Of a DNA stretch of 64,000 nt, positions 8,013 to 17,305 are shown piece by piece. The position numbers were made by a program, and so were the translations under genes. The stretch is from Paenibacillus sp. FSL W8-0426. GTDB lineage: Bacteria > Bacillota > Bacilli > Paenibacillales > Paenibacillaceae. The stretch is taken from contig NZ_CP150203.1 in assembly GCF_037969725.1 (NCBI RefSeq), positions 5,656,001-5,720,000 of the forward strand, in the 5' to 3' direction. Position 1 is the first letter of the stretch; each line of letters starts with the position of its first letter. The notes under the pieces were generated by a model. It saw nothing but the letters and a program-made list of their open reading frames with translations, made no database searches and had not been told where the DNA came from.

Positions 8013-8684
8013 TCAGCCTTCCTGACTGACGACCTGTTCTTCGAACCGTTCAATGTCGTCATTATTGCCGATGATGACCATAATGTCTCCCAATTGCAGC
8101 GTGTCCAGCGCAGTCGGAGCAATGATGACCCCGGCTTCCTTCTGCAGCGCCACGATGCTGATATTGAAGCGGACGCGCGCATTCAGGGTGGACAAGGTCG
8201 TATTGTGCATGCAGGCTGGAACCTTCATCTCCACGATGCTGTAATTATTGGAAAGTTCAATGTAATCCATCAGGTTCGGAGTCACGAGCTGGTGTGCCAC
8301 ACGAATGCCCATGTCACGCTCGGGATAGACCACGCGATCGATGCCCAGTTTGTCCAGGGCGCGTCCGTGCAGCACGGAAATGGCCTTGGCCACAACGGTT
8401 TTCACGCCAAGTTCCTTCAACAGAATCGCCGTGAGAATGCTCGTTTGAATATCGTCACCGATCGCCACGATGCCGCAGTCGAAATTGCGGATGCCGAGGG
8501 AACGAAGCACTTCCTCGTCCGTGGCATCCGCAACGACGGCATGCGTGACCAATTCGCTCATATCCTCCACAACCTCTTCGTTCTTATCGATGCCCAGCAC
8601 CTCATAACCAAGCTCCATTAATTCCTGCGCCAGGCTTGAGCCGAAACGCCCGAGCCCGATGACCGCAAACTGCTGTGTTCTCAT
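8013..8684 (-). CDS. ktrA: Ktr potassium uptake regulatory subunit (RCK protein)
   Basis: 223 residues. FAVIGLGRFGSSLAQELMELG is a nucleotide-binding Rossmann motif, then GIDKNEE, VVADATDEEVLRSLGI and KAISVLHGRALDKLGIDRVVYPE, the RCK_N (TrkA-N) domain. RCK_C follows from about residue 135 to the end (IELSNNYSIVEMKVP). Known members form an octameric ring on the cytoplasmic side, bind ATP/ADP (and c-di-AMP in the C domain), and gate the KtrB channel-like transporter. It lies 17 bp downstream of the membrane subunit gene and is cotranscribed with it; the gene order is B then A, the reverse of B. subtilis ktrAB. Confidence 0.93.
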   Translation of the reverse strand: MRTQQFAVIGLGRFGSSLAQELMELGYEVLGIDKNEEVVEDMSELVTHAVVADATDEEVLRSLGIRNFDCGIVAIGDDIQTSILTAILLKELGVKTVVAKAISVLHGRALDKLGIDRVVYPERDMGIRVAHQLVTPNLMDYIELSNNYSIVEMKVPACMHNTTLSTLNARVRFNISIVALQKEAGVIIAPTALDTLQLGDIMVIIGNNDDIERFEEQVVSQEG

Positions 8685-8701
8685 CGTTTTTCACGAACCC
8701 C

Positions 8702-10042
8702 TTATCCAATAATCATTTTGCCCTCAGGATACCTGTACAGTTCCTTACCCTTTTTCTGCGTAAGCGCATATGCCAGCGTGACCGGACCCAATCTTCCCAC
8801 AAACATTGTCAGACAGATCATCACTTTGCCAAAGGTCGTCAGCTTCAACGTAAGCCCCATGGACAGACCTACCGTGCTGAATGCGGAAGTGGTTTCGAAC
8901 AGGATCACCAGGAAGCTGCTGTCCTCCGTCGTACTGAGCACCATCGTCACGCCGATGATAAGCAGCAAGGCCAGCAGCGTGATCGTCAGCGCTTTGAAAA
9001 TCCGTTCCTGCACCAGCCGGTAGCGAAAAAACACGATATCTTCCCGCCCGCGCATCATCGCGATGACGGCCCCGGCCATGATGAGAAACGTGGTTGTTTT
9101 AATGCCCCCACCCGTCGAGCCGGGGGAAGCCCCGATAAACATCAATATAATGATAAAAAATTGCGTGGCCTGCCTGAGGCCGGCAATATCCACCGTGTTG
9201 GCCCCTGCCGTACGCGGGGTAACCGATTGAAAGAACGATCCCAATATTTTGCCGCCCCAGTTCAGTCCGCCAAGCGTGCGTGGATTGTTGAATTCAAATA
9301 TAAAAATGACAAGCGCGCCGAACACGATCAGCAGCCCGGTCATCATGAGCACCACTTTGGTATGAAGCGAAAGCTTGCGCGTTTTGCGATATTCCGCCAG
9401 ATCGGACAACACGACGAACCCGATGCCGCCGGACACGATCAGGAACATCGCCGTAAAATTCACCATTGGATCATACACATACCCCGTCAGGCTGCGGAAA
9501 TCCCCGAATAAGTCGAACCCTGCATTGTTGAACATCGAAATTGCATGCCAGTAGCCGTAATATGCCGCTTTTCCCAGCGGCATGTCGAACGCCCAACGTA
9601 TGGCGAAAAGGGTCCCGCAAGCTGCTTCGAGAATAAGGGAGTATGCCACGACTTTGCGAATTAACCGCACGATGCCTTCCATCGTGCTCTGGTTCATCGC
9701 CTCCTGCAGGATCAACCGCTCGCGCAGCGAGATTCGCCGTTTGAAGGCAATGGCCACAAGCGTTGACATCGTCATGAATCCCAGCCCGCCGATCTGGATC
9801 AGCACGGCAATGATTACCTGGCCGAACACCGAGAAATGCGTGCCTGTATCCACGACGACCAGTCCTGTGACACATACTGCGGAGGTTGCCGTGAACAGCG
9901 CATCGATAAACGGCAGGCTCTCCCCGTTTCTGCCGGATAGCGGTAGCATCAGAATGAACGTGCCGAGCAAGATAATGCCCGCAAAACCCAAAACGAGAAT
10001 ACGCGGCGGAGATTGCAGCAGCGATCGAAACATCGGTTTCAC
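8702..10042 (-). CDS. ktrB: Ktr/Trk-type potassium transporter membrane subunit
   Basis: About 446 residues and roughly ten hydrophobic segments in four M1-P-M2 repeats. TATSAVCVTGLVVVDTGTHFS contains the first selectivity-filter glycine in the KtrB form, followed by NNAGFDLFGDF, GASPGSTGGGIKTTT (third repeat) and SAFSTVGLSMG (fourth). This is the sodium-dependent K+ uptake protein partner of KtrA. The frame opens at 10123, but AAAGGGGG lies 11 bp before a GTG at 10042 giving VKPMFRSLLQ; ATG 10033 is the alternative. A hairpin in the leader (10076-10094) lies just before the RBS. Confidence 0.92.
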   Translation of the reverse strand: MKPMFRSLLQSPPRILVLGFAGIILLGTFILMLPLSGRNGESLPFIDALFTATSAVCVTGLVVVDTGTHFSVFGQVIIAVLIQIGGLGFMTMSTLVAIAFKRRISLRERLILQEAMNQSTMEGIVRLIRKVVAYSLILEAACGTLFAIRWAFDMPLGKAAYYGYWHAISMFNNAGFDLFGDFRSLTGYVYDPMVNFTAMFLIVSGGIGFVVLSDLAEYRKTRKLSLHTKVVLMMTGLLIVFGALVIFIFEFNNPRTLGGLNWGGKILGSFFQSVTPRTAGANTVDIAGLRQATQFFIIILMFIGASPGSTGGGIKTTTFLIMAGAVIAMMRGREDIVFFRYRLVQERIFKALTITLLALLLIIGVTMVLSTTEDSSFLVILFETTSAFSTVGLSMGLTLKLTTFGKVMICLTMFVGRLGPVTLAYALTQKKGKELYRYPEGKMIIG

Positions 10043-10075
10043 TTGGTTATCGACCCCCTTTGCCGAAATGAAAAT

Positions 10076-10094
10076 GACTCCATCTGATGGAGTC
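10076..10094 (-). promoter_or_regulatory. Leader hairpin before ktrB
   Basis: GACTCCATC-T-GATGGAGTC is a perfect palindrome. On the minus strand it is followed by ATTTTCATTT and then, after about 15 bp, by the ktrB RBS. It could act as an attenuator or protect the 5' end. I could not fit the surrounding bases to the ydaO/c-di-AMP riboswitch that precedes ktrAB in Bacillus. Confidence 0.45.
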
Positions 10095-10367
10095 CTGTCC
10101 GAAGTCACGCAAGGCATACCCATGGTGGATGCGCTAACAGGCGTCTATTCGGCTCATGATGAATATATCGTGTTTCTGTATCATTTCCCGTAACGCCGCA
10201 TATAGTGCTTGGCGGGTTATTTTTATTCGTTCCCTTGTTTGGCCGAAGCATGCGATTTATACGCATTGGCATCAAAAATTATAAGCGTTCCGCTTCTTGC
10301 AAACAAAACGGCTTTTCCCGGAAATAGCATCGAATTTCGCCGAATTGGGAAAAACTCTGATATGTGG

Positions 10368-10404
10368 ATGAATGAAACCAACTGTTTCGATCGTTTTCAT
10401 TCAT
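10368..10404. repeat. Inverted repeat upstream of the CPBP protease gene
   Basis: ATGAATGAAAC (10368-10378) and GTTTTCATTCAT (10393-10404) pair over about eleven bases. It is 104 bp before the start codon at 10508 and may be an operator or a hairpin at the start of the transcript. The rest of the 465-bp gap between ktrB and this gene shows no coding frame. Confidence 0.45.
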
Positions 10405-10507
10405 TTTCAGGGATTTGCACCCGTTCTCGTTCCGGGATTGGCGCTCCATATCCACCCTATGATATCTTTACTGTTATAACACATGGTTAAAGGAGGAAAC
10501 ATATTCA

Positions 10508-12205
10508 ATGAATCCCTTAGGGCAGCCTCTGCGGGTTAAGGCCAATTTCAAGCGCTTGGGGTTGCTTGCGGCGATCGGTCTGATTTTATTTGCGGTGCTG
10601 CAGATTTTCCCATCCACCTCAACACAAACGACGGATATCCAGTCTGCACCTATTATTACCAAGGCACAGGCGGTGCAATCTGCCCGATCCTTCGCGGCGT
10701 CCCTGCCAGACTATTCTCTTCCTGTCGACGAGGACGATGCGCTGGTCACGTACCATACCCATTCCGATGTGTACGGGTATATGGCCAAAACCAAACAGCT
10801 GAACGATTACAACCGGAAATGGGAAGAACAATACCCTTATGACGTGTTTCGGGTCCGACTGCCCGATGAGGTCAAAGGCGGTTATCTGCATGTTGACGTA
10901 CATATGAGAACAGGTAAAGTTGTAGCTTTCAAACACGAGCTTCCTTCTTCATTATACGCATCCATCGAAGCGGAACCGGACAAGAGCAAAACCAACTCCG
11001 CCTTGCGGCTGGCTGAAGACAATATGACGTTGGAGCAAAAAGTGCAAAGCGTTGCAGGCATTGTAAAAGAGTTCGGATACGATGCTTCGCAATTGGAACT
11101 GGAAACCGGAGAAAACGACGGGGGGCTTGTATACTCCGATCCCACGAAACAAATTGGCGATTCCCGGCTTGAACTCCGCTTTACCTTCCAAAATGAAGAA
11201 GTCCGTTCGTTTGACGCCGTCTTCTCCGTACCTGACGCGCACAATGCATATGTAAACCAACAGACTCGTCAGGCCAACTGGATGACGTACGCCGGCTATG
11301 GATTTCTAACGTTTGTCCTTGGCGTGCTCGCCATCATTTACAGCATCCTGACCCGGTCCCATACGTCGTTCAAACGGGGCTTTGTGCTGGCACTGGTGCA
11401 CTTCGCCGCTTCCGTCATCGGCACGCTGAATATGATGCCGCTTTTCGAAGCCCAAGGATTGTCCAGCTTTATGCTTGTGTTTCTAATGGTCATTCAACTG
11501 GGCGTCAATCTGGTCATGAGCGCAACGATCTACTTGTCTCTCGTGGCCGGCGACGGCATGTGGCGCAAAATCGGTTATAATCCTTGGCCTCGTGCCAAAG
11601 AACCCGGTTACGGAAAATACGTGCTGGACAGCATGGTTGTCGGTTATTTGTGGGCCTTCATTCTGCTCGGCGTGCAGTCCATTTTGTTTCTCGTTCTGGA
11701 AAACAGCATCGGGACCTGGTCAACCACCTCGGCAGACCAATCCACGTATAATATGACATACGCATGGGTTTTCCCGATCATGGCATGGATGGCAGGGATC
11801 GGCGAAGAAGCGGTATATCGCCTGTTCGGCATACGCATGATGCAAAAAATCGTGCGCAATACGTTTATCGCCTGCTTGATCCCTACGCTGATATGGGCGC
11901 TCGGACACACCCTGTATCCGATTTATCCCGTCATTACGCGTCCGATCGAACTGACGGTCATCGGTTTGTTGTTCAGTCTGATCATGCTGCGGCACGGTTT
12001 TATCGCGGTCGTATTCAGCCACGTCATTTTCGACAGCTTGTTGATGGGTCTTAGCCTGATATTCATGGGAGACGTACTGAACGTTTCTGCCGGGATATTC
12101 TGGATCGTGCTTCCAGCCATCGTGGGTTACGTGATCTATCGTTTCAATCCACGCAAAAAAGAGAAGCCGTATGTTACGACTCCTCATCACGAAGCGCTGC
12201 AATAA
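10508..12205 (+). CDS. CPBP family intramembrane metalloprotease with large N-terminal domain
   Basis: 565 residues. One membrane helix (about 17-36) is followed by roughly 230 residues outside the membrane, then seven or eight helices. The CPBP/Abi signature is present in order: [11 protein letters not shown] (the EExxxR motif), WALGHTLYP (motif 2 histidine) and [11 protein letters not shown] (motif 3, HxxxD). These glutamyl membrane proteases (relatives of Rce1) cut prenylated or other membrane substrates. The extra domain ([39 protein letters not shown]) looks like PepSY-type repeats. AAAGGAGG precedes the ATG. The 3' end overlaps uvrC by 32 bp tail to tail. Confidence 0.88.
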   Translation: MNPLGQPLRVKANFKRLGLLAAIGLILFAVLQIFPSTSTQTTDIQSAPIITKAQAVQSARSFAASLPDYSLPVDEDDALVTYHTHSDVYGYMAKTKQLNDYNRKWEEQYPYDVFRVRLPDEVKGGYLHVDVHMRTGKVVAFKHELPSSLYASIEAEPDKSKTNSALRLAEDNMTLEQKVQSVAGIVKEFGYDASQLELETGENDGGLVYSDPTKQIGDSRLELRFTFQNEEVRSFDAVFSVPDAHNAYVNQQTRQANWMTYAGYGFLTFVLGVLAIIYSILTRSHTSFKRGFVLALVHFAASVIGTLNMMPLFEAQGLSSFMLVFLMVIQLGVNLVMSATIYLSLVAGDGMWRKIGYNPWPRAKEPGYGKYVLDSMVVGYLWAFILLGVQSILFLVLENSIGTWSTTSADQSTYNMTYAWVFPIMAWMAGIGEEAVYRLFGIRMMQKIVRNTFIACLIPTLIWALGHTLYPIYPVITRPIELTVIGLLFSLIMLRHGFIAVVFSHVIFDSLLMGLSLIFMGDVLNVSAGIFWIVLPAIVGYVIYRFNPRKKEKPYVTTPHHEALQ

Positions 12206-14264
12206 TTTGTTTGGCGAGCTTGTCGCCGATCGAGAGAGGCCGGAAGTCTTCGACGCTGGCCTCTTTGATTTTGCGCAAAGACCCGAAATGCTTCAGCAGC
12301 AGCTTGCGCCGCTTCTCTCCAATACCCGGAATCGAATCGAGCTTGGAGGTAACCATCGATTTGCCGCGCTGCTCGCGGTGAAACGAAATGGCGAAGCGGT
12401 GAACCTCCTCCTGGATGCGCTGCAACAAGTAAAATTCCTGGCTGTCGCGCGGCAAAGCCACGACTTCCGGCGGATTGCCGATCATGAGCTGCGACGTTTT
12501 GTGCTTGGCATCCTTGACCAGGCCGCATACGGGAATGTACAGCCCGAGTTCATTTTCCAGCACGTCCACGGCTGCCGAAATTTGCCCTTTGCCGCCATCC
12601 ACCACGATCAGGTCCGGCATGGTCAGGTTTTCCTTCAGCACGCGTTCATAACGCCGCCGGATAACCTCTCTCATCGTTTCGTAATCATCCGGTCCTTCGA
12701 CCGAACGTATTTTGTACTTGCGGTATTCCTTTTTGTCCGGTTTGCCGTCGGTAAACACGATCATGGCCGAAACCGGGTTCGTTCCCTGAATGTTGGAGTT
12801 GTCGAACGCCTCGATCCGGCGCAGCTGGTCCAGACCGATCCAACGTCCCAAACCTTCCGACGCTTTGGATGTCCGTTCCTCGTTGCGTTCGATCAGCCTG
12901 AATTTCTCTTCAAGCGCAACCTTGGCATTGTCGACGGCCATTTTGATCATTTGCCGTTTCAGTCCGCGCTGCGGCACATAAACCTTGATGTCCAGCCATT
13001 CCTGCAATGCCGCGGCAGCCTGTGCCGGCTCTTCCAATCCCGACAACGGCTGGTCGGCCGGCTCCATTACCGATGCGGCAGACTCATCCTGCGGATGCAT
13101 CGAAGGTTCGCCCGTTTCCCCGAGATCGCCGGACGGCGCATAATCTTCTCTGGATTCGGCCACCAGCAGCTCTTGCCCGGCATCCGATTCACGGAAAGAC
13201 GTTTCCGTTTCGACCGTTTCGGCCGTTACCGCAGCCGCCGTGTCGCTATCCGTTTCCCCGGCCTCTACATCGTTCAGTTCGAGCAATTCCTGCGGCATCT
13301 CCGGCAAAAGGATTTCTTGAGGCAATGCAGGGTTGTCGCTGTAGTACTGCGTCACGTAAGTCATGAAGTCGCTGTACGCATCCCCATAAAACGGGAACGT
13401 CGACACATGGCGTTCGATCATTTTGCCTTGGCGGACATACAAAATTTGAACGCACATCCAGCCTTTGTCGATCGCGAAACCGAATACGTCCCGGTCCCTG
13501 GCATCAGCCATCGTGATTTTTTGCTTTTCCATAATGGCGTCGATGGCAATGATCTGGTCGCGCAGTTCCTTGGCCCGTTCGAAGTAAAGGTCTTCTGCCG
13601 CCTCCTGCATTTTGCGCTGCAGGTCTTTTTTGATTTCCTCATGCCCGCCGCCCAGAAAGGACGCCATTTCCTGGGAGATCTGCTCATACTGCTCCTTCGG
13701 CACTTCCTGCACGCAAGGCGCCAGACATTGGCCCATATGATAATACAGGCAGACTTCCTTCGGCATCACGCCGCATTTGCGCAAAGGATACATCCGGTCC
13801 AGCAGTTTCTTCGTTTGATGGGCTGCATATGAGTTAGGGTATGGGCCAAAATACTTTGCTTTATCTTTAAGCACCCGCCGGGTGACCTCCAAACGCGGAT
13901 GCTGTTCATTCGTAATTTTGAGGTAAGGAAACGTCTTGTCGTCCTTGAGCAATACGTTGAAACGCGGCATATGTTTTTTGATCAGGTTGCACTCCAAAAT
14001 GAGCGCCTCCATGTTGCTGCCGGTCACAATATATTCGAAATCGCGGATTTCGGAAACGAGCCGCTGTGTTTTCCCGTTGTGGCTGCCGATAAAATAGGAG
14101 CGGACACGGTTTTTCAACACTTTTGCCTTACCGACGTAGATGATGGTTCCTTCGCCATTTTTCATTAAATAACAGCCTGGCAGATCCGGCAGCAAAGCCA
14201 GCTTGTGGCGAATCCGTTCCAGTGCTTCTTCTTGTGCTTGTACCGTATTGATAAATTGTTCCAT
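12174..14264 (-). CDS. uvrC: UvrABC excinuclease subunit C with acidic insertion
   Basis: 696 residues; B. subtilis UvrC is about 598. It makes both incisions in nucleotide excision repair. The GIY-YIG nuclease (about 26-100) shows [18 protein letters not shown]. The Cys-containing linker and UVR motif (about 200-240, [17 protein letters not shown]) follow. The RNase H-like domain has [17 protein letters not shown] and [11 protein letters not shown], and the C-terminal helix-hairpin-helix pair has [20 protein letters not shown]. Residues about 331-418 are an extra low-complexity, Glu/Asp/Ala/Thr/Ser-rich stretch between the UVR and RNase H parts. trxA lies 85 bp upstream, as in B. subtilis, but a terminator separates them. 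Confidence 0.96.
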   Translation of the reverse strand: MEQFINTVQAQEEALERIRHKLALLPDLPGCYLMKNGEGTIIYVGKAKVLKNRVRSYFIGSHNGKTQRLVSEIRDFEYIVTGSNMEALILECNLIKKHMPRFNVLLKDDKTFPYLKITNEQHPRLEVTRRVLKDKAKYFGPYPNSYAAHQTKKLLDRMYPLRKCGVMPKEVCLYYHMGQCLAPCVQEVPKEQYEQISQEMASFLGGGHEEIKKDLQRKMQEAAEDLYFERAKELRDQIIAIDAIMEKQKITMADARDRDVFGFAIDKGWMCVQILYVRQGKMIERHVSTFPFYGDAYSDFMTYVTQYYSDNPALPQEILLPEMPQELLELNDVEAGETDSDTAAAVTAETVETETSFRESDAGQELLVAESREDYAPSGDLGETGEPSMHPQDESAASVMEPADQPLSGLEEPAQAAAALQEWLDIKVYVPQRGLKRQMIKMAVDNAKVALEEKFRLIERNEERTSKASEGLGRWIGLDQLRRIEAFDNSNIQGTNPVSAMIVFTDGKPDKKEYRKYKIRSVEGPDDYETMREVIRRRYERVLKENLTMPDLIVVDGGKGQISAAVDVLENELGLYIPVCGLVKDAKHKTSQLMIGNPPEVVALPRDSQEFYLLQRIQEEVHRFAISFHREQRGKSMVTSKLDSIPGIGEKRRKLLLKHFGSLRKIKEASVEDFRPLSIGDKLAKQIIAALRDEES

Positions 14265-14300
14265 GCTTCAGCGGGTCCTCCCTCCCGATGAATTGTGACG

Positions 14301-14331
14301 CAAAACGCCCCCGGCGCATAACCGGAGGCGT
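14301..14331 (-). terminator. Terminator after trxA
   Basis: On the minus strand ACGCCTCCGG and CCGGGGGCGT pair around TTATGCG and are followed by TTTTGCGTC. It lies between trxA and uvrC, so uvrC needs readthrough or its own promoter. Confidence 0.8.
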
Positions 14332-14349
14332 ATGTGTGTAACCCATGAA

Positions 14350-14667
14350 TTATTGATGTTTTTCAATGATCCCTTTGAGAGCTTCTTTGGAGTTCAGACC
14401 AACCACTTTATCCACAGGTTGACCGTCTTTGAAGAAGATCAAGGTAGGAATGCTCATTACGCCAAAGCGGGAAGCAGATTCCGGGTTTTCATCCACATTG
14501 ACTTTCGCGATTTTGACGGAATCGCCAACTTCGGAAGCCAGATCCTCCAGGATTGGAGCGAGCATTTTGCAAGGACCGCACCAAGGCGCCCAAAAATCAA
14601 CAAGAACCGTTCCTTCGCCTTCGACTTCGGCGTTAAAGGATTGATCGGATACGTTAACAATAGCCAT
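14350..14667 (-). CDS. trxA: Thioredoxin
   Basis: 105 residues, the usual size. VDFWAPWCGPCKMLAP holds the redox-active WCGPCK motif, and MSIPTLIFFKDGQ has the cis-proline before the active site. It is the general disulfide reductant of the cytoplasm, reduced by thioredoxin reductase. A clear AAGGAGG lies upstream of the ATG. It sits upstream of uvrC in the same direction, the order also found in B. subtilis. Confidence 0.98.
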   Translation of the reverse strand: MAIVNVSDQSFNAEVEGEGTVLVDFWAPWCGPCKMLAPILEDLASEVGDSVKIAKVNVDENPESASRFGVMSIPTLIFFKDGQPVDKVVGLNSKEALKGIIEKHQ

Positions 14668-14927
14668 GATATTTGTCCTCCTTATATATGCTTTACGGTT
14701 AATATAACCTGTAACGTCGTGAACGACACTGCCATTATAACACAGGAGCGTTAATGTTGTGAAACCAACTTGGAAATGTTCATCTCGCGAACATCAAATC
14801 TTCATTTTCCACCTTTAATGGACCAAATGCTAAATCTTTACAAACGCTTTCTTTTCCAAGTATACTAAAAGCACTTCGGGCTCAGCCACCATCGCGGCAG
14901 GCTGCTCATCCCAAAGGAGGCAATAAC

Positions 14928-15083
14928 ATGGACACCAATGTGAGAATCAGCGACCCGCGCGAACATGTCAATGAGGAGCCCCGCAACGACCTGTTTGATC
15001 TGGTTGCGGGCGTAACAGGCATGTTTGGCCTGATGACCGTCATCTTTTTCGGTATGGTGATCTTTAAGTTTTTGACCGAATAA
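14928..15083 (+). CDS. Small single-pass membrane protein (YqzM-like)
   Basis: 51 residues, too short for most ORF filters. AAAGGAGG lies 8 bp before the ATG. The first half is polar with a DPREHVNEEPRNDLFD segment; the second half is one membrane helix (GVTGMFGLMTVIFFGMVIFKFL). The layout of a short acidic head followed by one helix ending FKFL resembles the YqzM family of sporeformers, whose function is unknown; that identification is tentative. It is divergent from trxA and followed 20 bp later by a strong hairpin terminator. Confidence 0.75.
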   Translation: MDTNVRISDPREHVNEEPRNDLFDLVAGVTGMFGLMTVIFFGMVIFKFLTE

Positions 15084-15103
15084 GAGCCGTCTGCACGCAG
15101 GGA

Positions 15104-15150
15104 CCCAAAAAGCCCGGTTTTCGCAGCATGCGAAGACCAGGCTTTTTGGG
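15104..15150. terminator. Bidirectional terminator between the YqzM-like gene and dnaI
   Basis: A long hairpin: CCCAAAAAGCCCGGTTTTCGC (15104-15124) pairs with GCGAAGACCAGGCTTTTTGGG (15130-15150) with only two mismatches. It lies between two convergent genes and the T-rich arms allow it to work both ways. Confidence 0.85.
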
Positions 15151-15216
15151 CTTATCGCTGTATTCGGGGTCCTGTGTCCCCAATAAGCACATCGGCACCG
15201 ATTCCCACCTTAAAGG

Positions 15217-16170
15217 TTAGTCTTGCTTGCCTCGTTGGTTTTCACCGCGAACGGCCACGACATCCACAAACGGGCGAATACGGTCCATCAATCGCTGCCC
15301 CTTGTTCGTATCCTCGCCTTCCCTGCTCGTAAAACTCAGATGCTTTTCCAGACCATCCAAGTTGTAATTGGACGTATAAAAGGTAGGCTTGCGGTTCATG
15401 CGGTAGTTCAAGATCGATCCCATTACGTGATCCCGTACCCAAGGATTCAGGTTTTCCGCGCCGATATCGTCAAAGATGAGCACATCGCAATTTTTGAGGA
15501 TTTCCGTCGTTTCCTTCAACTTCTGGCCCTCGGTGATCATGGATTTGAGGTCTTCCACGAAATCCGGCATATAAATGATGACCCCGGTATAACCCGCGAT
15601 GGCCAGTTCATGCAGCAAGTAACACATCAAGAACGTTTTCCCCGTTCCGAAGGAACCCTCCAGGTATAAACCTCGCGTTGAAAGCCCGTTAACCTTTGCC
15701 TCATTGACATAACGCAGTACCTGGTTGACCGCAGGCGCACGCATCCGATCCCTGCCCATGATTTCCACGTCGTTGTATCCTGCATTCAACGCACGCTCGT
15801 CCACATAGAAACTGCGGATCCGTTTGCGGATACTCTGTTCGTTTTGCCAGGCCAGATGTTTGGCGCAAGGCGCCTTTTTATCTATGATTTCGGGTTTGCC
15901 GTTAAAATTCTCTACTTCCAGCTTGCAAAAGTGCCCCTGAAAATCGTTCGGACAGTTGTCCAATCCCGGGCAATTCGCGCAGTTTTTCGAATCCCTCGCA
16001 AATTGGTACAGTTTGCTCAGGTCGGTGATCAGGTGCGCGTCCTGCAATTCGGGATGCTTTGCGCGGAATTCCCGCACGTACGGGTCCTGAATCAACTGCT
16101 CCGCGATCCGCCGGGACTGCTCGCGAAAGGAAGGGTTCAGCTGCTGAAGCAGTCCTCCCAAGGATTCCAT
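15217..16170 (-). CDS. dnaI: Primosomal protein DnaI (helicase loader)
   Basis: 317 residues. It loads the replicative helicase at origins and restart sites, working with DnaB and DnaD. The N-terminal domain carries a zinc-binding set (CANCPGLDNCPNDFQGHFC). The C-terminal AAA+ domain has GLYLEGSFGTGKTFLMCYL (Walker A) and VLIFDDIGAENLNPW (Walker B). The frame opens at 16275, but AAGGGGG lies before the ATG at 16170 and MESLGGLLQQL is the expected start. dnaI normally follows dnaB directly in Bacillus; here dnaB is at 39-41 kb in the same direction, with more than 22 kb between. Confidence 0.93.
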   Translation of the reverse strand: MESLGGLLQQLNPSFREQSRRIAEQLIQDPYVREFRAKHPELQDAHLITDLSKLYQFARDSKNCANCPGLDNCPNDFQGHFCKLEVENFNGKPEIIDKKAPCAKHLAWQNEQSIRKRIRSFYVDERALNAGYNDVEIMGRDRMRAPAVNQVLRYVNEAKVNGLSTRGLYLEGSFGTGKTFLMCYLLHELAIAGYTGVIIYMPDFVEDLKSMITEGQKLKETTEILKNCDVLIFDDIGAENLNPWVRDHVMGSILNYRMNRKPTFYTSNYNLDGLEKHLSFTSREGEDTNKGQRLMDRIRPFVDVVAVRGENQRGKQD

Positions 16171-16174
16171 GGCT

Positions 16175-16315
16175 TCAAGCCCCCTTGTATATGCATTGTT
16201 GGAATTCACGATTAATGTTGCCTGCCCTTGAGACCATCCGCATTGAAACCTCGACGAGCGCATGGATCGGCACATCGGAAGGCAGCATTCGATTGAATGA
16301 AATCCTAACCTTCAT
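16175..16315 (-). CDS. Possible 46-aa leader ORF before dnaI
   Basis: An ATG at 16315 opens a 46-codon frame that ends TGA 4 bp before the dnaI start codon, so its stop would lie between the dnaI RBS and start. The product would start MKVRISFNRMLPSDVPIHAL. No Shine-Dalgarno is visible before the ATG (TTATTATAGA) and I recognise no family. It could be translated and coupled to dnaI, or be chance. Confidence 0.25.
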   Translation of the reverse strand: MKVRISFNRMLPSDVPIHALVEVSMRMVSRAGNINREFQQCIYKGA

Positions 16316-16474
16316 TCTATAATAAGTTCGGGGAACAACTCAACCGCTTCGTTCGTCAATTTTTTGCCAGTTATTCATTCGATTCAACGTGTAGAATAGC
16401 GAAAATGCCTTCTCATGTAGAGTTTCTCGGTTGTTGATTAGGTCAGACTATGCGAAATAAAAGTGTTTACTCTA

Positions 16475-16501
16475 TTTACAAACCAACGGTCTGTTTGTAA
16501 A
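16475..16501. promoter_or_regulatory. TetR-type operator 1
   Basis: TTTACAAAC and GTTTGTAAA are perfect 9-bp arms around CAACGGTCT, 113 bp before the tetR start. The core AACC-AAC-GGT resembles the second site at 16546-16566. TetR proteins usually bind such a dyad next to their own gene. Confidence 0.5.
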
Positions 16502-16545
16502 ATAAACATAATCATCAAAAATATAAAGAGCTTTGCAACTATAAG

Positions 16546-16566
16546 ACAAACCGCTAGTCGGTTTAT
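16546..16566. promoter_or_regulatory. TetR-type operator 2
   Basis: AAACCG and CGGTTT arms around CTAGT, inside ACAAACCGCTAGTCGGTTTA, 48 bp before the tetR start codon. It shares the AAACC...GGTTT pattern with the first site, so self-repression is likely. Confidence 0.5.
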
Positions 16567-16613
16567 TATTACTTTTGAACGACCCGCACAGAAACCTAAG
16601 GAGGAGAAACTCT

Positions 16614-17219
16614 TTGAAAAATGAAGACCGCAGAAAACAGACCATCGCCCAGCTTCTGGGATCCACAAAGGAATTGCTGCAGGATAAGGGATGCCATGCC
16701 ATCACTTTAAAAGAAATTATGGAAAAATCGGGACTTTCCAAAGGCGCCATCTTCCACTATGTGAAAAGCAAGGACGAAATCTTCGTCTGGATTCTGAACG
16801 AACATTTGGAAAAGATACACGCTTCCTTCCTCGCCACCGTCCATCACGCCAAAGTAAAAACATTCCAAGAACCGATGGATATCATCCGTTTGAATCTAAC
16901 AGGACTCGAAGAAAAGGAAAATATCACCAACAAAATTTTATTGTATTTATTCGGGAAAGAAGAGGATGCCCCTCTGGTTTCTGAAGCACTACAGCAATTT
17001 CACGAGAAATCGGTCAGTTATTCAAGGCAATGGATCGAGCTTGGGCAAGAGCATGGTGTCATCTCTAAATCGGTTCATGCGGAACAGATGGCAGAATTGT
17101 TCGTGCTGCTCTCCTTGGGAATGCGAATAAAAAGCTCGTATGGTTCGAAAGACACATCAAGCTTGGGCTCTAACGAAGTATCCCAATTTATAGCCCGCAT
17201 GCTGACGCAGCAGGATTAA
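16614..17219 (+). CDS. TetR/AcrR family transcriptional regulator
   Basis: 201 residues. The DNA-binding domain reads TIAQLLGSTKELLQDKG then HAITLKEIMEKSGLSKGAIF and HYVKSKDEIF, the standard TetR helix-turn-helix. The ligand domain is not similar to a family I can name. The start is TTG at 16614: TAAGGAGGAG ends 8 bp before it, and the product then begins MKNEDRRKQT. Two dyads lie upstream. It is followed 86 bp later by the DoxX-like gene, which it probably controls. Confidence 0.9.
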   Translation: MKNEDRRKQTIAQLLGSTKELLQDKGCHAITLKEIMEKSGLSKGAIFHYVKSKDEIFVWILNEHLEKIHASFLATVHHAKVKTFQEPMDIIRLNLTGLEEKENITNKILLYLFGKEEDAPLVSEALQQFHEKSVSYSRQWIELGQEHGVISKSVHAEQMAELFVLLSLGMRIKSSYGSKDTSSLGSNEVSQFIARMLTQQD

Positions 17220-17305
17220 TCGGAAAGCGATCGTTTTTTTCGGCTGATATTATTCAAACCATGCGCGTCATTATTGAAGATAAACAACGATAAGGAGGAA
17301 ATTAC

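Noticed and set aside
10043..10200. ydaO-type c-di-AMP riboswitch before ktrB
   Set aside because: The conserved stems and consensus segments could not be found by eye; only a simple hairpin is present.
12171..13832. 553-codon plus-strand frame opposite uvrC
   Set aside because: It is the mirror of a well-conserved uvrC gene with intact domains, has no RBS, and its predicted protein shows no family motif.
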